Assembly (NCBI GenBank): GCA_028290125.1
Contig: JAQGKM010000052.1
Coordinates: 1-10,132 of the forward strand
Direction of reading: 5' to 3'
From: Hyphomicrobiales bacterium
GTDB lineage: Bacteria > Pseudomonadota > Alphaproteobacteria > Rhizobiales > Beijerinckiaceae
DNA: 10,132 nt
The position numbers were made by a program, and so were the translations under genes. A model generated the notes under the pieces. That model did not search any database and was not told the origin of the DNA. It saw only the letters and a program-made list of their open reading frames with translations. Of the stretch, positions 1 through 6,239 are shown in pieces (positions within the stretch are counted from its first letter, which is position 1; each line of letters begins with the position of its first letter).

Positions 1-634
1 CGCCGCCGCATTCCGGCAGAAAACCGGCCATGACGCCGTTCTGAGCTTCGGGTCGTCGGGCCAGCTCTACACGCAGATCACGCAGGAAGCGCCGTTTCAG
101 ATCCTCCTGTCGGCCGACGACGAGCGCCCGAAGAAGCTGGTGGAAGATGGCCTCGGCGTCGCGTCGAGCCGCTTCACCTACGCAATTGGCAAGCTCGTCC
201 TTTGGAGCAGGACGCCCGCATACGTGAAGGGCGAGGACACGCTGAAAGCCGCGTCCTACAACAAGATCTCGATCGCCAACCCGACTGCGGCGCCCTATGG
301 CGCGGCGGCGATCGAGGCGATGAAGTCGCTCGGCATCTATGAAAAGCTTCAGCCGAAGATCGTGCAGGGCAACAGCATCGCGCAGGCGTTCCAGTTCATC
401 GACAGCGGCAATGCGGAGCTCGGTTTCATCGCGGCCTCGCAGCTCGCCGGCAACGAGAGCGGCTCGCGCTGGATGGTGCCGCAGGCGCTCTACACGCCGA
501 TCCGGCAGGACGCCGTTCTTTTGAAGAAGGCCGAAACGAACGAGGCGGCGGTCGCCTTCATGGCCTTTCTGAAATCGCCGGACGGCAAGGCCATCGTCCA
601 GAGGTTCGGCTACGCCAGCGACACCGGAAGCTAG
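1..634 (+). CDS. modA: Molybdate ABC transporter periplasmic substrate-binding protein ModA (5' truncated)
   Basis: The reading frame is open from base 2 to the TAG at 632-634, giving 210 residues of a protein whose start lies before the window. ModA captures molybdate (or tungstate) in the periplasm and hands it to ModB. The family hallmarks are visible: FGSSGQLYTQI near the beginning of the fragment (the GSSG oxyanion-binding loop), then LLSADDERPKKL, then the C-terminal lobe ending FLKSPDGKAIVQRFGY, the usual ModA ending. E. coli ModA is about 257 residues, so roughly 45 residues, including the signal peptide, are missing on the left because of the window edge and not because of a mutation. 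A GTG at 140 is internal and is not the start. The gene is followed after 6 bases by modB and then modC, which supports the assignment strongly. Confidence 0.95.
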   Translation, partial: AAAFRQKTGHDAVLSFGSSGQLYTQITQEAPFQILLSADDERPKKLVEDGLGVASSRFTYAIGKLVLWSRTPAYVKGEDTLKAASYNKISIANPTAAPYGAAAIEAMKSLGIYEKLQPKIVQGNSIAQAFQFIDSGNAELGFIAASQLAGNESGSRWMVPQALYTPIRQDAVLLKKAETNEAAVAFMAFLKSPDGKAIVQRFGYASDTGS

Positions 635-640
635 TCGAAC

Positions 641-1327
641 GTGCCGAACCTCCCCGCCGACGTCTGGATTGCGGTCCGCCTGACCATCGAGCTGGCGGCG
701 CTCACCACGCTCATCCTGCTGATCGTGGGGACGCCGCTGGCGTGGTGGCTCGCGCGCTCGAAGGCGTGGTGGAAGGAGGGTGTCGCGACCATCGTCGCCT
801 TGCCGATCGTGCTGCCGCCGACCGTGCTGGGTTTTTATTTGCTGGTGGCGCTCGGGCCGCAGGGGCCGGGCGGGCAGCTTGCGAGCCTGTGGGGCGGGCG
901 GACGCTGGCCTTCACCTTCGCCGGGCTGGTGATCGGCTCGGTGCTGTATTCGATGCCCTTCGTCGTGCAGCCGATCCGCAACGCCTTCGAGGCGATGGGC
1001 GAGCGGCCCATGGAAGTCGCCGCGACCCTGCGCGCCTCGCCGATGCGCGCGTTCTGGACCGTCGCCGTTCCGCTGGCGCGTCCGGGGTTTCTCACCGGCG
1101 CCGTGCTCGGCTTCGCCCATACGGTCGGTGAATTCGGCGTCGTGCTGATGATCGGCGGCAATATTCCGGGGCAGACGAAAGTGCTGTCCGTGGCGATCTT
1201 CGATTATGTCGAGACGAGCCAATGGCGCGAGGCGAGCATTCTGGCCGGCGGCATGGTCGTCTTCGCCTTCACGGTCATTCTGGCGATGACGCTCATCGAG
1301 AAACGCGTCGGGCGGGTCGGATCATGA
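641..1327 (+). CDS. modB: Molybdate ABC transporter permease ModB
   Basis: This 228-residue inner-membrane permease forms the channel through which molybdate released by ModA is moved into the cytoplasm. Hydrophobic segments lie at about residues 15-38, 48-70, 90-110, 148-170 and 200-220, fitting the usual five-helix ModB. The cytoplasmic EAA-type loop, which docks on the ATPase, is at about residues 125-145 (VAATLRASPMRAFWTVAVPL), followed by the very conserved HTVGEFGVVLMIGGNIPG stretch. Length agrees with E. coli ModB (229). The start is GTG at 641, preceded by a modest GGAAG about ten bases upstream. The stop TGA overlaps the modC start (ATGA at 1324-1327), indicating translational coupling within a modABC operon. 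Confidence 0.95.
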   Translation: MPNLPADVWIAVRLTIELAALTTLILLIVGTPLAWWLARSKAWWKEGVATIVALPIVLPPTVLGFYLLVALGPQGPGGQLASLWGGRTLAFTFAGLVIGSVLYSMPFVVQPIRNAFEAMGERPMEVAATLRASPMRAFWTVAVPLARPGFLTGAVLGFAHTVGEFGVVLMIGGNIPGQTKVLSVAIFDYVETSQWREASILAGGMVVFAFTVILAMTLIEKRVGRVGS

Positions 1328-2436
1328 ACGGGATCATGAGCGACGACCAGATCCACGCCGCGTTTCGCGGCTCGCTCGGACGCTTCGAACTCGATGCGCA
1401 ATTCGTCGCGCCGGGGCGGGGCGTCACTGCGCTGTTCGGACCATCGGGTTGCGGCAAGACGACAGTGCTGCGCTGCCTCGCAGGCCTGCAGCGCGTGGAG
1501 CACGGCCTCTGCAAGGTCGGCGGCGAGGTCTGGCAGGACGCGCGCACGTTTCGTCCGGCGCACAAGCGTCCCGTCGGCTACGTGTTTCAGGAGGCGAGCC
1601 TGTTTGCGCATCTGTCGGTGCGCGGCAATCTCATGTATGGCGCGCCGAGCAGCGGCAAGAGCACGGTCGATCTCGATGAGGTCGTCGGCCTGCTTGGGCT
1701 CTCCCGTCTTCTCGCCCGGTCGCCCGCAAAACTGTCGGGCGGCGAACGCCAGCGCGTCGCCATCGGGCGGGCGCTGCTGGCGCAACCGCGCATCCTGCTG
1801 ATGGACGAACCGCTGTCGGCGCTCGACCAGACGACGCGTGACGAGATCCTGCCGTTTCTCGACCAGCTGCACGCCAGCCTGTCGCTGCCGGTCATCTACG
1901 TCAGCCACGATCTCGCCGAGGTCGAGCGGCTGGCGGACACGCTGGTGTTGATGGAGCATGGACGCGTGGTCGCCTCGGGTCCGCTGGTCGATCTGCAAAG
2001 CGATCTGTCGCTGCCGCTCGTCGCGGCGCGCGAGGCCTCGGTCCGCCTCGACGGCGTGGTGGCGAGCCATGACGCCGCCTATGGCCTCATCCGGCTCGAC
2101 GTGCCCGGCGGTTCGCTGGTCGTCCATGCGGGCGCCGCCCGCCCGGGCGACAGGCGCCGCGTGCGCATCGGCGCAAGCGATGTCAGCCTCGCCCGCGAGC
2201 GCCCGCAGGCGAGCAGCATCCTCAACATCCTGCCGGCGCGCATCGTGTCGGCCCAGCCGGCGGGGCGCGACATGAACGTGCTGCTGTCGCTCGGCGCCGA
2301 GCCGGCAGGCGCGCGGCTGGTCGCTCGGATCACCCACAGGTCGTGGGACGAACTGGGGCTCGACGCCGGCATGGATGTGTTCGCGCAGGTGAAGGGCATC
2401 AGCCTCCTGTCGTTCGGCGGTCCGTCGCGGCCTTGA
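1324..2436 (+). CDS. modC: Molybdate ABC transporter ATP-binding protein ModC
   Basis: This 370-residue cytoplasmic ATPase powers the ModB channel. Visible motifs are Walker A GPSGCGKTT (residues 39-47), Q-loop Q89, signature LSGGERQRV (137-145), Walker B ILLMDEP (157-163), D-loop with D168, and H-loop H195 in VSHDL. The C-terminal part (about 290-360, SDVSLARERPQASSILNILPARI and after) is the TOBE/Mop domain that binds oxyanion and distinguishes ModC from other ABC ATPases. The same frame is open upstream to 1222, but the start at ATG 1324 is chosen because it overlaps the modB stop (ATGA) and removes 34 arginine-rich residues that are unlike ModC. An ATG at residue 5 (1336) is a possible alternative. 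A chance P-loop-like GAPSSGKST occurs at residues 106-114. Confidence 0.96.
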   Translation: MNGIMSDDQIHAAFRGSLGRFELDAQFVAPGRGVTALFGPSGCGKTTVLRCLAGLQRVEHGLCKVGGEVWQDARTFRPAHKRPVGYVFQEASLFAHLSVRGNLMYGAPSSGKSTVDLDEVVGLLGLSRLLARSPAKLSGGERQRVAIGRALLAQPRILLMDEPLSALDQTTRDEILPFLDQLHASLSLPVIYVSHDLAEVERLADTLVLMEHGRVVASGPLVDLQSDLSLPLVAAREASVRLDGVVASHDAAYGLIRLDVPGGSLVVHAGAARPGDRRRVRIGASDVSLARERPQASSILNILPARIVSAQPAGRDMNVLLSLGAEPAGARLVARITHRSWDELGLDAGMDVFAQVKGISLLSFGGPSRP

Positions 2437-2495
2437 AGGCGACGGCGTTCCCGACGTAGTAAGAGACAAGAAACAGACATCGAGGGAGTGGACGC

Positions 2496-3377
2496 ATGAA
2501 GACCCTGGGGTTCATTGGCACCGGCGGCATGGGCTCCGGCATGGCGGCCAATCTGATCAAGGCCGGCTACACGCTGGTCGTCACCGATCTCAATCGCGCG
2601 CAGGCCAAGGGCCTCGAAGGGCAGGGCGCGACCTTCAAGGATTCGCCCCGCGCCGTCGCCGAAGCCTGCGACCTCGTGCTGTCGATGTTGCCGACCAATG
2701 AGGCCGTCCGAGCGGTCAGCGTCGGGCCGGGCGGGCTCGCCGAGGCGACGTCGGGCGCCCGGGTCTGGATCGATTTCAGCAGCATCGACAAGCAGACCAT
2801 CGTGGCCGCCGCCGACGCGCTGTCGGGCAAGGGCTGGACGACCGTCGACGCCTCGGCCGGCGGGGTCGAGGAAGTCGCGGCGGCGGGCGAACTCGCGCTC
2901 TGGCTGTCGGGCGACAAGGCGCTGTTCGACGAGCACCAGCCGATCTTCAAGGCGATGGGCAAGTCGGTGCTGCATGTCGGCGAGCTCGGCAACGCCAAGA
3001 TGGTCAAGAACGCCATGGCGATGCTGGCCGCGGTCCAGCACCTGAGCATTGTGGAAGTCGGCAGCTGGCTCAAGAAGGGCGGGCTCGACGACGCCACCTT
3101 CCGCACCGTGCTGAAGAATTCGCAGCAGGATTCCATCGCCACGCAGCGCATCATGGATGTCGTGGTGAGCGGCAAGTACAAGCCGCGCAAGTCGTGGATG
3201 CCCAAGGACATCGGCTTCGGCCTCGACATGGCGCGCGAGATGGAGACGCCCATGCCCTTCGTCAGCCTCGCCTCGCAGATGTTCGCCATCGCGCAGGCGA
3301 TCGGCGAGGACGGCTATGAGGCCACGGGTCTCGCCTGCAAGGTCTATGAGGTGATCAACGGCACGAAGAAGGGCTGA
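2496..3377 (+). CDS. NAD(P)-dependent beta-hydroxyacid dehydrogenase (3-hydroxyisobutyrate dehydrogenase family)
   Basis: This 293-residue enzyme is of the family that oxidises 3-hydroxyisobutyrate, tartronate-semialdehyde-type and related beta-hydroxyacids with NAD(P). The N-terminal Rossmann motif is FIGTGGMGSGMAANL (residues 6-20). D31 at the end of the second strand suggests NAD over NADP. The substrate motif begins at D118 (DASAGGVEEVAAAG) and the catalytic Lys is K171 (GNAKMVK). The late cofactor motif KDIGFGLD is also present. Length is normal. Two active-site positions differ from the family: the Ser of DxPVSGG aligns with Gly122, and the Asn expected three or four residues after the catalytic Lys is absent (M174, A175). 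The exact substrate therefore cannot be named. A good ribosome site, GAGGGAG, lies 7 bases before ATG 2496. The gene starts 59 bases after modC with no terminator visible, so co-transcription is possible but a functional link to molybdate is not evident. Confidence 0.88.
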   Translation: MKTLGFIGTGGMGSGMAANLIKAGYTLVVTDLNRAQAKGLEGQGATFKDSPRAVAEACDLVLSMLPTNEAVRAVSVGPGGLAEATSGARVWIDFSSIDKQTIVAAADALSGKGWTTVDASAGGVEEVAAAGELALWLSGDKALFDEHQPIFKAMGKSVLHVGELGNAKMVKNAMAMLAAVQHLSIVEVGSWLKKGGLDDATFRTVLKNSQQDSIATQRIMDVVVSGKYKPRKSWMPKDIGFGLDMAREMETPMPFVSLASQMFAIAQAIGEDGYEATGLACKVYEVINGTKKG

Positions 3378-3382
3378 GGGAC

Positions 3383-3410
3383 GCGGGCGCGCCATCGTCG
3401 GCGCGCCCGC
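3383..3410. terminator. GC-rich hairpin after the dehydrogenase gene
   Basis: There is a perfect 11-bp inverted repeat, GCGGGCGCGCC (3383-3393) and its complement (3400-3410), with a 6-base loop, beginning six bases after the dehydrogenase stop. No T-run follows on either strand, so it is not a canonical intrinsic terminator. Its position between the ends of a + strand gene and a - strand tRNA suggests a transcript-end or stabilising structure for both. Confidence 0.6.
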
Positions 3411-3438
3411 CTGATGTCCGATGCCGAAGGAGAGAGTG

Positions 3439-3514
3439 TGGTGAGCGCGGTGGGACTCGAACCCACGACCCCATGATTAAAAGTCACGTGCTCTACCAAC
3501 TGAGCTACGCGCTC
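3439..3514 (-). tRNA. tRNA-Lys, anticodon UUU, CCA encoded
   Basis: Read on the - strand, this folds as a complete 76-base tRNA. The acceptor arm GAGCGCG (3514-3508) pairs with CGCGCTC (3449-3443). The D arm is GCTC/GAGC. The anticodon stem CGTGA/TCATG (one G-U pair) encloses the loop CTTTTAA, with anticodon TTT at 3481-3479. The variable loop is 5 bases, and the T arm GTGGG/CCCAC holds TTCGAGT. The discriminator is A (3442) and the CCA tail (3441-3439) is encoded. The UUU anticodon reads AAA and, by wobble, AAG lysine codons. Confidence 0.97.
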
Positions 3515-3597
3515 TCACCTTTCGCCGATGACGGCTAGTCGCTCGATGGCTGCGCCCATGGGGCGAAGCAGCGGGGCGGCCCCGCTCGAGTGAGGCT

Positions 3598-3626
3598 TGC
3601 GTAAACGCCCCGTGGCGCCGGGTCAA
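3598..3626 (-). promoter_or_regulatory. Candidate sigma-70-type promoter for tRNA-Lys
   Basis: On the - strand, TTGACC (3626-3621), a 17-base spacer and TACGCA (3603-3598) make a plausible housekeeping promoter pointing at the tRNA. Transcription would begin near 3591, leaving a leader of about 75 bases that contains a small hairpin (3570-3586, 7-bp stem AGCGGGG/CCCCGCT). The -35 matches well and the -10 is weak. Confidence 0.4.
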
Positions 3627-3630
3627 GCGA

Positions 3631-3858
3631 TCAGGCGGCGTATTCCATGAAGACCCAAAGGCCTGCGAACAGAATGGCGGCGACGATCGTGGTCGCCACG
3701 GCCTTGATCAGCAGGCGCGGCGCGACCGGCGCTCCCGGGTCCGTGCCGGCGACGACATCCCCCGTCTCGTGCTGCGAGCGCACGCCCCAGGGCAGGATGG
3801 CGAAGAGCACGATCCACCAGATCGTGAAATAGATCGCGATCGCCATGGGCGTCGTCAT
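3631..3858 (-). CDS. DUF1467 family small membrane protein
   Basis: This 75-residue protein has two hydrophobic helices (about residues 5-25 and 50-70) joined by a polar loop containing GVRSQHETGDVVAGTDPGAP. The motif IYFTIWWIVLFAILPWGVRS at the start and the GTDPGAP loop are the hallmarks of DUF1467, a family confined largely to Alphaproteobacteria and of unknown function. Length is typical. The start at ATG 3858 is supported by GGAG about ten bases upstream on the - strand. The tRNA-Lys lies downstream on the same strand, and its candidate promoter begins just past this gene's stop. Family assignment is from recognition of the motif. No function is claimed beyond location in the inner membrane. 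Confidence 0.88.
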   Translation of the reverse strand: MTTPMAIAIYFTIWWIVLFAILPWGVRSQHETGDVVAGTDPGAPVAPRLLIKAVATTIVAAILFAGLWVFMEYAA

Positions 3859-3961
3859 GTCGGCAGGTCTCCGTGACGGCAGGGTCGCCGCGCCCGCCTT
3901 CTAGCACACGCCGCGCGGCCCGCCATGCGCGGAGCGACGCAGGGGCGGGGCGGCACAGTTC

Positions 3962-4348
3962 TCAGGCGGCCGGCTGGGCCTTGTCGAGCGCCTGGCTGAG
4001 GCAACGCAGCACGGCATCCTCGGAGAAAGGCTTGTCGAGCCACGGCGCGACACGCAGGACCTCGCTGCGGGCCATGCTCTTCGGGTAGCCGGAGACGACG
4101 ATGAACGGGATGCCGAGCTCGAGCAAACGGCTGGCGGTCGCGGCGGACGTGCCGTCGGCGATGTTGAAATCGATCAGGGCGGCGTCGGGCCGCTCCTTCT
4201 CCAGATAGGCGAGCGCGACCCTGTTGGTGCGGAAAGGGCCGTCCACGGACCAGCCCTGGTCCTGCAGGATCATTTCAATCAAGGACGAGACGATGATCTC
4301 GTCCTCGAGCACCATCACATGACAAGTGGTCTGACAGGCTTGGGACAT
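3962..4348 (-). CDS. Single-domain response regulator (CheY-like receiver)
   Basis: This is a 128-residue stand-alone receiver domain, likely a phosphorylation-controlled switch in a two-component pathway. The residues expected of a receiver are present: an acidic pair in VLEDE (E15, D16), the phospho-acceptor D60 in ALIDFNI, the Thr/Ser switch S86 in VVSGYP, and the conserved K106 in LDKPF. Nothing follows the receiver, so it has no DNA-binding or enzymatic output domain and probably acts through a protein partner or as a phosphate relay. The frame is open to an ATG at 4402, but ATG 4348 is chosen because GGGGAG lies 5-6 bases before it on the - strand and the fold begins nearby. No cognate histidine kinase is in the window. 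DUF1467 lies downstream on the same strand after about 100 bases. Confidence 0.92.
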   Translation of the reverse strand: MSQACQTTCHVMVLEDEIIVSSLIEMILQDQGWSVDGPFRTNRVALAYLEKERPDAALIDFNIADGTSAATASRLLELGIPFIVVSGYPKSMARSEVLRVAPWLDKPFSEDAVLRCLSQALDKAQPAA

Positions 4349-4429
4349 GCTACTCCCCAACGTGCGGCCAAGCCTCGACAGCATGACGCAAGGGCGGAAC
4401 ACCGCAAGCCTAAATCATTCATGTTTAAT

Positions 4430-4460
4430 AAAAAGATACTGATTAACCGGCCTCCGGCCG
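4430..4460 (-). terminator. Weak hairpin with delayed T-run after the DUF6894 gene
   Basis: On the - strand, 9 bases past the DUF6894 stop, CGGCC-GGA-GGCCG (4460-4448) forms a short 5-bp hairpin. It is followed by AT-rich DNA with TTTTT at 4434-4430. The T-run starts 13 bases after the stem, too far for a standard intrinsic terminator. The AT-rich patch (about 4411-4447) may equally be the promoter region of the response regulator gene. Confidence 0.3.
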
Positions 4461-4469
4461 AGTTCGCGC

Positions 4470-4694
4470 CTAGTGCAGCGACTCGGCCAGCGCCGCGACC
4501 GGCACGATCGCCAGCAGGCGGCCGAAGTCGTCCGTCACCTCGAAGCGGTCGTAGCTCAGGACCGGCGACTGCGCCGCGTCGGTGGCGGCCAGGCGAATGA
4601 CATGCATCACGGCGTTCAGATCCGGCAAGTCCATGCCGTCGATGTCGGGTCGCAGGTCCGAACCCACTCGCAGATGCATGTGAAAATGCGCCAT
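4470..4694 (-). CDS. DUF6894 family small protein
   Basis: This 74-residue soluble protein begins MAHFHMHLRVGSDLRPDIDG and continues MDLPDLNAV. The pattern of a short aromatic/His-rich strand, then D-x-x-G-x-x-LPDL-x-A, then a helix (RLAATDA) and a C-terminal strand, is that of DUF6894, small proteins of unknown function often present in many copies in Hyphomicrobiales. The frame is open upstream to 4790, but that extension is arginine- and serine-rich and unlike the family. ATG 4694 is preceded on the - strand by GAGGCGG about ten bases away, and it gives the family's usual length. The gene is divergent from the zinc-ribbon gene across a 176-base gap and lies upstream of the response regulator on the same strand. 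Confidence 0.75.
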   Translation of the reverse strand: MAHFHMHLRVGSDLRPDIDGMDLPDLNAVMHVIRLAATDAAQSPVLSYDRFEVTDDFGRLLAIVPVAALAESLH

Positions 4695-4870
4695 GATGAC
4701 CGCCGCCTCTTTTGCCCCCGGAGCTGTCCGCCGATTCGCTCCGTGGGATGCAGAAGAGCGTGATTCTCGACGTTTCCGCAATTGGTTCATATTTAGTTAC
4801 ACACAGAACGCACAGGCCCGGCCCAAGCTTTTGCGCATTTTTGGAATCGGACGGTACGGAGAGGTGACAG
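4695..4870. promoter_or_regulatory. Divergent control region between DUF6894 and zinc-ribbon genes
   Basis: This 176-base gap must hold the promoters of both flanking genes. Its centre (about 4775-4805, around CAATTGGTTCATATTTAG) is clearly richer in A+T than its surroundings. I could not pick a convincing -35/-10 pair or a GGAAC/CGTT pair of the general stress sigma factor type on either strand. Confidence 0.35.
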
Positions 4871-5059
4871 ATGGCGGAGATCGTGACGTGCAAATCCTGT
4901 GGCGAACCGTTCGAGGTGGTCGAGGTCGGCGGCGGCATGACCTCGCCCGAACCCGAGCCGATGACGTGCCCGCATTGCGGCCATCGGACCATGCGGCTCG
5001 CGCAAGGGCGCCTGCGCACGCGACCGGTCGAGTCGCCGGCGAAAGAGGATAAAAATTAG
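4871..5059 (+). CDS. Small zinc-ribbon protein
   Basis: This 62-residue protein has two CxxCG knuckles, C7-x-x-C10-G and C33-x-x-C36-G, separated by an acidic, glycine- and proline-containing loop. This is the usual tetrahedral zinc-binding arrangement of a zinc ribbon. The tail (residues 42-62) is basic and then charged (RLRTRPVESPAKEDKN). The ribosome site GGAGAGG lies about 6 bases before ATG 4871, and the stop is TAG. A role in nucleic-acid or protein binding is common for such proteins but cannot be read from the sequence. No family name is claimed. It stands alone: divergent from DUF6894 on the left and about 110 bases before a transport gene on the right. Confidence 0.75.
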   Translation: MAEIVTCKSCGEPFEVVEVGGGMTSPEPEPMTCPHCGHRTMRLAQGRLRTRPVESPAKEDKN

Positions 5060-5077
5060 GCGCCTGCCCTCGACATA

Positions 5078-5098
5078 AGGGTCGCGCCGGGCGACCTT
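5078..5098 (+). terminator. Hairpin after the zinc-ribbon gene
   Basis: AGGGTCGC (5078-5085) pairs with GCGACCTT (5091-5098), one G-T pair included, around a 5-base loop, 18 bases past the zinc-ribbon stop. No T-run follows, so it may be a weak terminator or a leader structure of the next gene. Confidence 0.35.
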
Positions 5099-5167
5099 GA
5101 AGGGACGGGAGCGCTGGCGGCCTTCTTGCATGCCGGGTGCTTCCCGATCCAACAGAGCAGGGTATCA

Positions 5168-6202
5168 ATGAAGAAAATCGTGACATCGCTCGCCGGCATG
5201 GCGTTCGCAACTTTGGGCGTGGCGTCCGCCTCGGCGCAGGCGCCGGACTTCTACAAGGGCAAGACCATCTCGCTGGTCGTCAGCTCCAGTGCGGGCGGCG
5301 GCTATGACCTGCTGGCGCGCACGGTCGCGCGGCATCTGCCCAAGCACATCCCGGGCGCGCCGACGGTCGCGGTGCGCAACATGCCGGGCGCAGGCGGCAT
5401 CGTCGCCACCAATTACATCTACAATCTCGGCACCAAGGACGGCCTGACCATCGGCGGCGTGCAGAACAACACGCCCTTCGAGCCGCTACTCGGCACCAAG
5501 GAAGCCGAATACGATCCGAAGAAGTTCAACTATCTCGGCAGCCCGAGCTATGAGACCGGCCTGCTGATCGTCTGGCACACGTCGCCGGTCAACAACGTCG
5601 ACGACGCGCGCAAGAAGGAGTTCACGGTCTCGTCGTCGGGCGCCAACTCCACGCCCGGCTTCTTCGCGCGCCTGCTGAACGAACTGCTCGGCATGAAGCT
5701 GAAGATCGTGCTCGGCTACCCGGGCCAGAACGAAAGCTTCATCGCGATGGAGCGCGGCGAGGTCGACGGCTATCCAAGCATCTTCTGGAGCTCGCTGGCC
5801 TCCACGCGGCCCGACTGGATCAAGAACAAGCTGGTGAAGTTCATCGTCCAGTACGGCCCCGAAAAGGAGAAGGGCGCGGGCGAGACGCCCAACGTCATGG
5901 ACCTCCTGAACAAGGACGACGACAAGCTGCTGCTGAAAGCCGCCATCGCGCCGCTGGCGCTCGGCCGTCCCTACATCATGCCGCCGGGCGTGCCCGCCGA
6001 TCGCGTCGCGCTGATGCAGAAGGCCATGATGGACACGTTCAAGGATCCGGAGTTCCTGGCGGAAGCCGAGAAGCTCAACCTCGGCGTCAACGTGCCGCGT
6101 TCGGCCGAAGAAGAGCGCCGTATCGTGGAAGAGGCCTACGCCACGCCGGCGGACGTGGTGACGCGGCTGCGCCGCATCGCCAATCCGGAAGGCAGCAAGT
6201 AA
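5168..6202 (+). CDS. TctC/Bug-family periplasmic solute-binding protein, copy 1
   Basis: This 344-residue extracytoplasmic receptor is of the tripartite tricarboxylate transporter (TTT) type. Such proteins bind small carboxylates or related compounds in the periplasm. A signal peptide is clear (MKKIVTSLAGMAFATLGVASASA, then QAPDFYKG, cleavage near residue 23). The mature part begins DFYKGKTISLVV, then SSSAGGGYDLLARTVARHLP, PGAPTVAVRNMPGAGG and GLTIGG, the typical opening of the family. The C-terminal half has PPGVPADRVALMQKAMMDTF, also typical. The open frame extends to 5126, but ATG 5168 is chosen because it begins the signal peptide and has CAGGG just upstream. No TctA or TctB membrane subunits are in the window, so the transport partner and ligand are unknown. 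It converges on fsr, with a terminator between them. Confidence 0.92.
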   Translation: MKKIVTSLAGMAFATLGVASASAQAPDFYKGKTISLVVSSSAGGGYDLLARTVARHLPKHIPGAPTVAVRNMPGAGGIVATNYIYNLGTKDGLTIGGVQNNTPFEPLLGTKEAEYDPKKFNYLGSPSYETGLLIVWHTSPVNNVDDARKKEFTVSSSGANSTPGFFARLLNELLGMKLKIVLGYPGQNESFIAMERGEVDGYPSIFWSSLASTRPDWIKNKLVKFIVQYGPEKEKGAGETPNVMDLLNKDDDKLLLKAAIAPLALGRPYIMPPGVPADRVALMQKAMMDTFKDPEFLAEAEKLNLGVNVPRSAEEERRIVEEAYATPADVVTRLRRIANPEGSK

Positions 6203-6208
6203 AAACCG

Positions 6209-6236
6209 AAAGGCCGGCGGAAACGCCGGCCTTTTT
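6209..6236. terminator. Rho-independent terminator shared by converging genes
   Basis: AAGGCCGGCG (6210-6219) pairs perfectly with CGCCGGCCTT (6224-6233) around a GAAA tetraloop, and T's follow to 6236. This is a textbook intrinsic terminator for the + strand tctC copy 1, whose stop is 7 bases before it. On the - strand the same stem follows the fsr stop (6240) closely and ends in a shorter T-run, so it can serve both directions. Confidence 0.92.
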
Positions 6237-6239
6237 GAT

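Noticed and set aside
1639..1665. Second Walker A-like motif GAPSSGKST within ModC
   Set aside because: It lies in the helical region before the signature motif, where E. coli ModC has an unrelated loop. No strand-loop-helix context supports a second nucleotide site, so it is probably a chance match.
1204..2469. 421-codon open frame on the - strand opposite modC
   Set aside because: It is a shadow of modC in GC-rich DNA. Its translation is rich in Arg, Ala, His and Asp with no motif, while the + strand has all ABC motifs.
2079..3395. 438-codon open frame on the - strand opposite modC and the dehydrogenase gene
   Set aside because: It spans two clear + strand genes. Its composition is low in hydrophobic order, with no family motif and no ribosome site argument.
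3911..3932. Possible hairpin CCGCGC/GCGCGG between the response regulator and DUF1467 genes
   Set aside because: It has only a 6-bp stem with a 10-base loop and no T-run, expected by chance in DNA this GC-rich.
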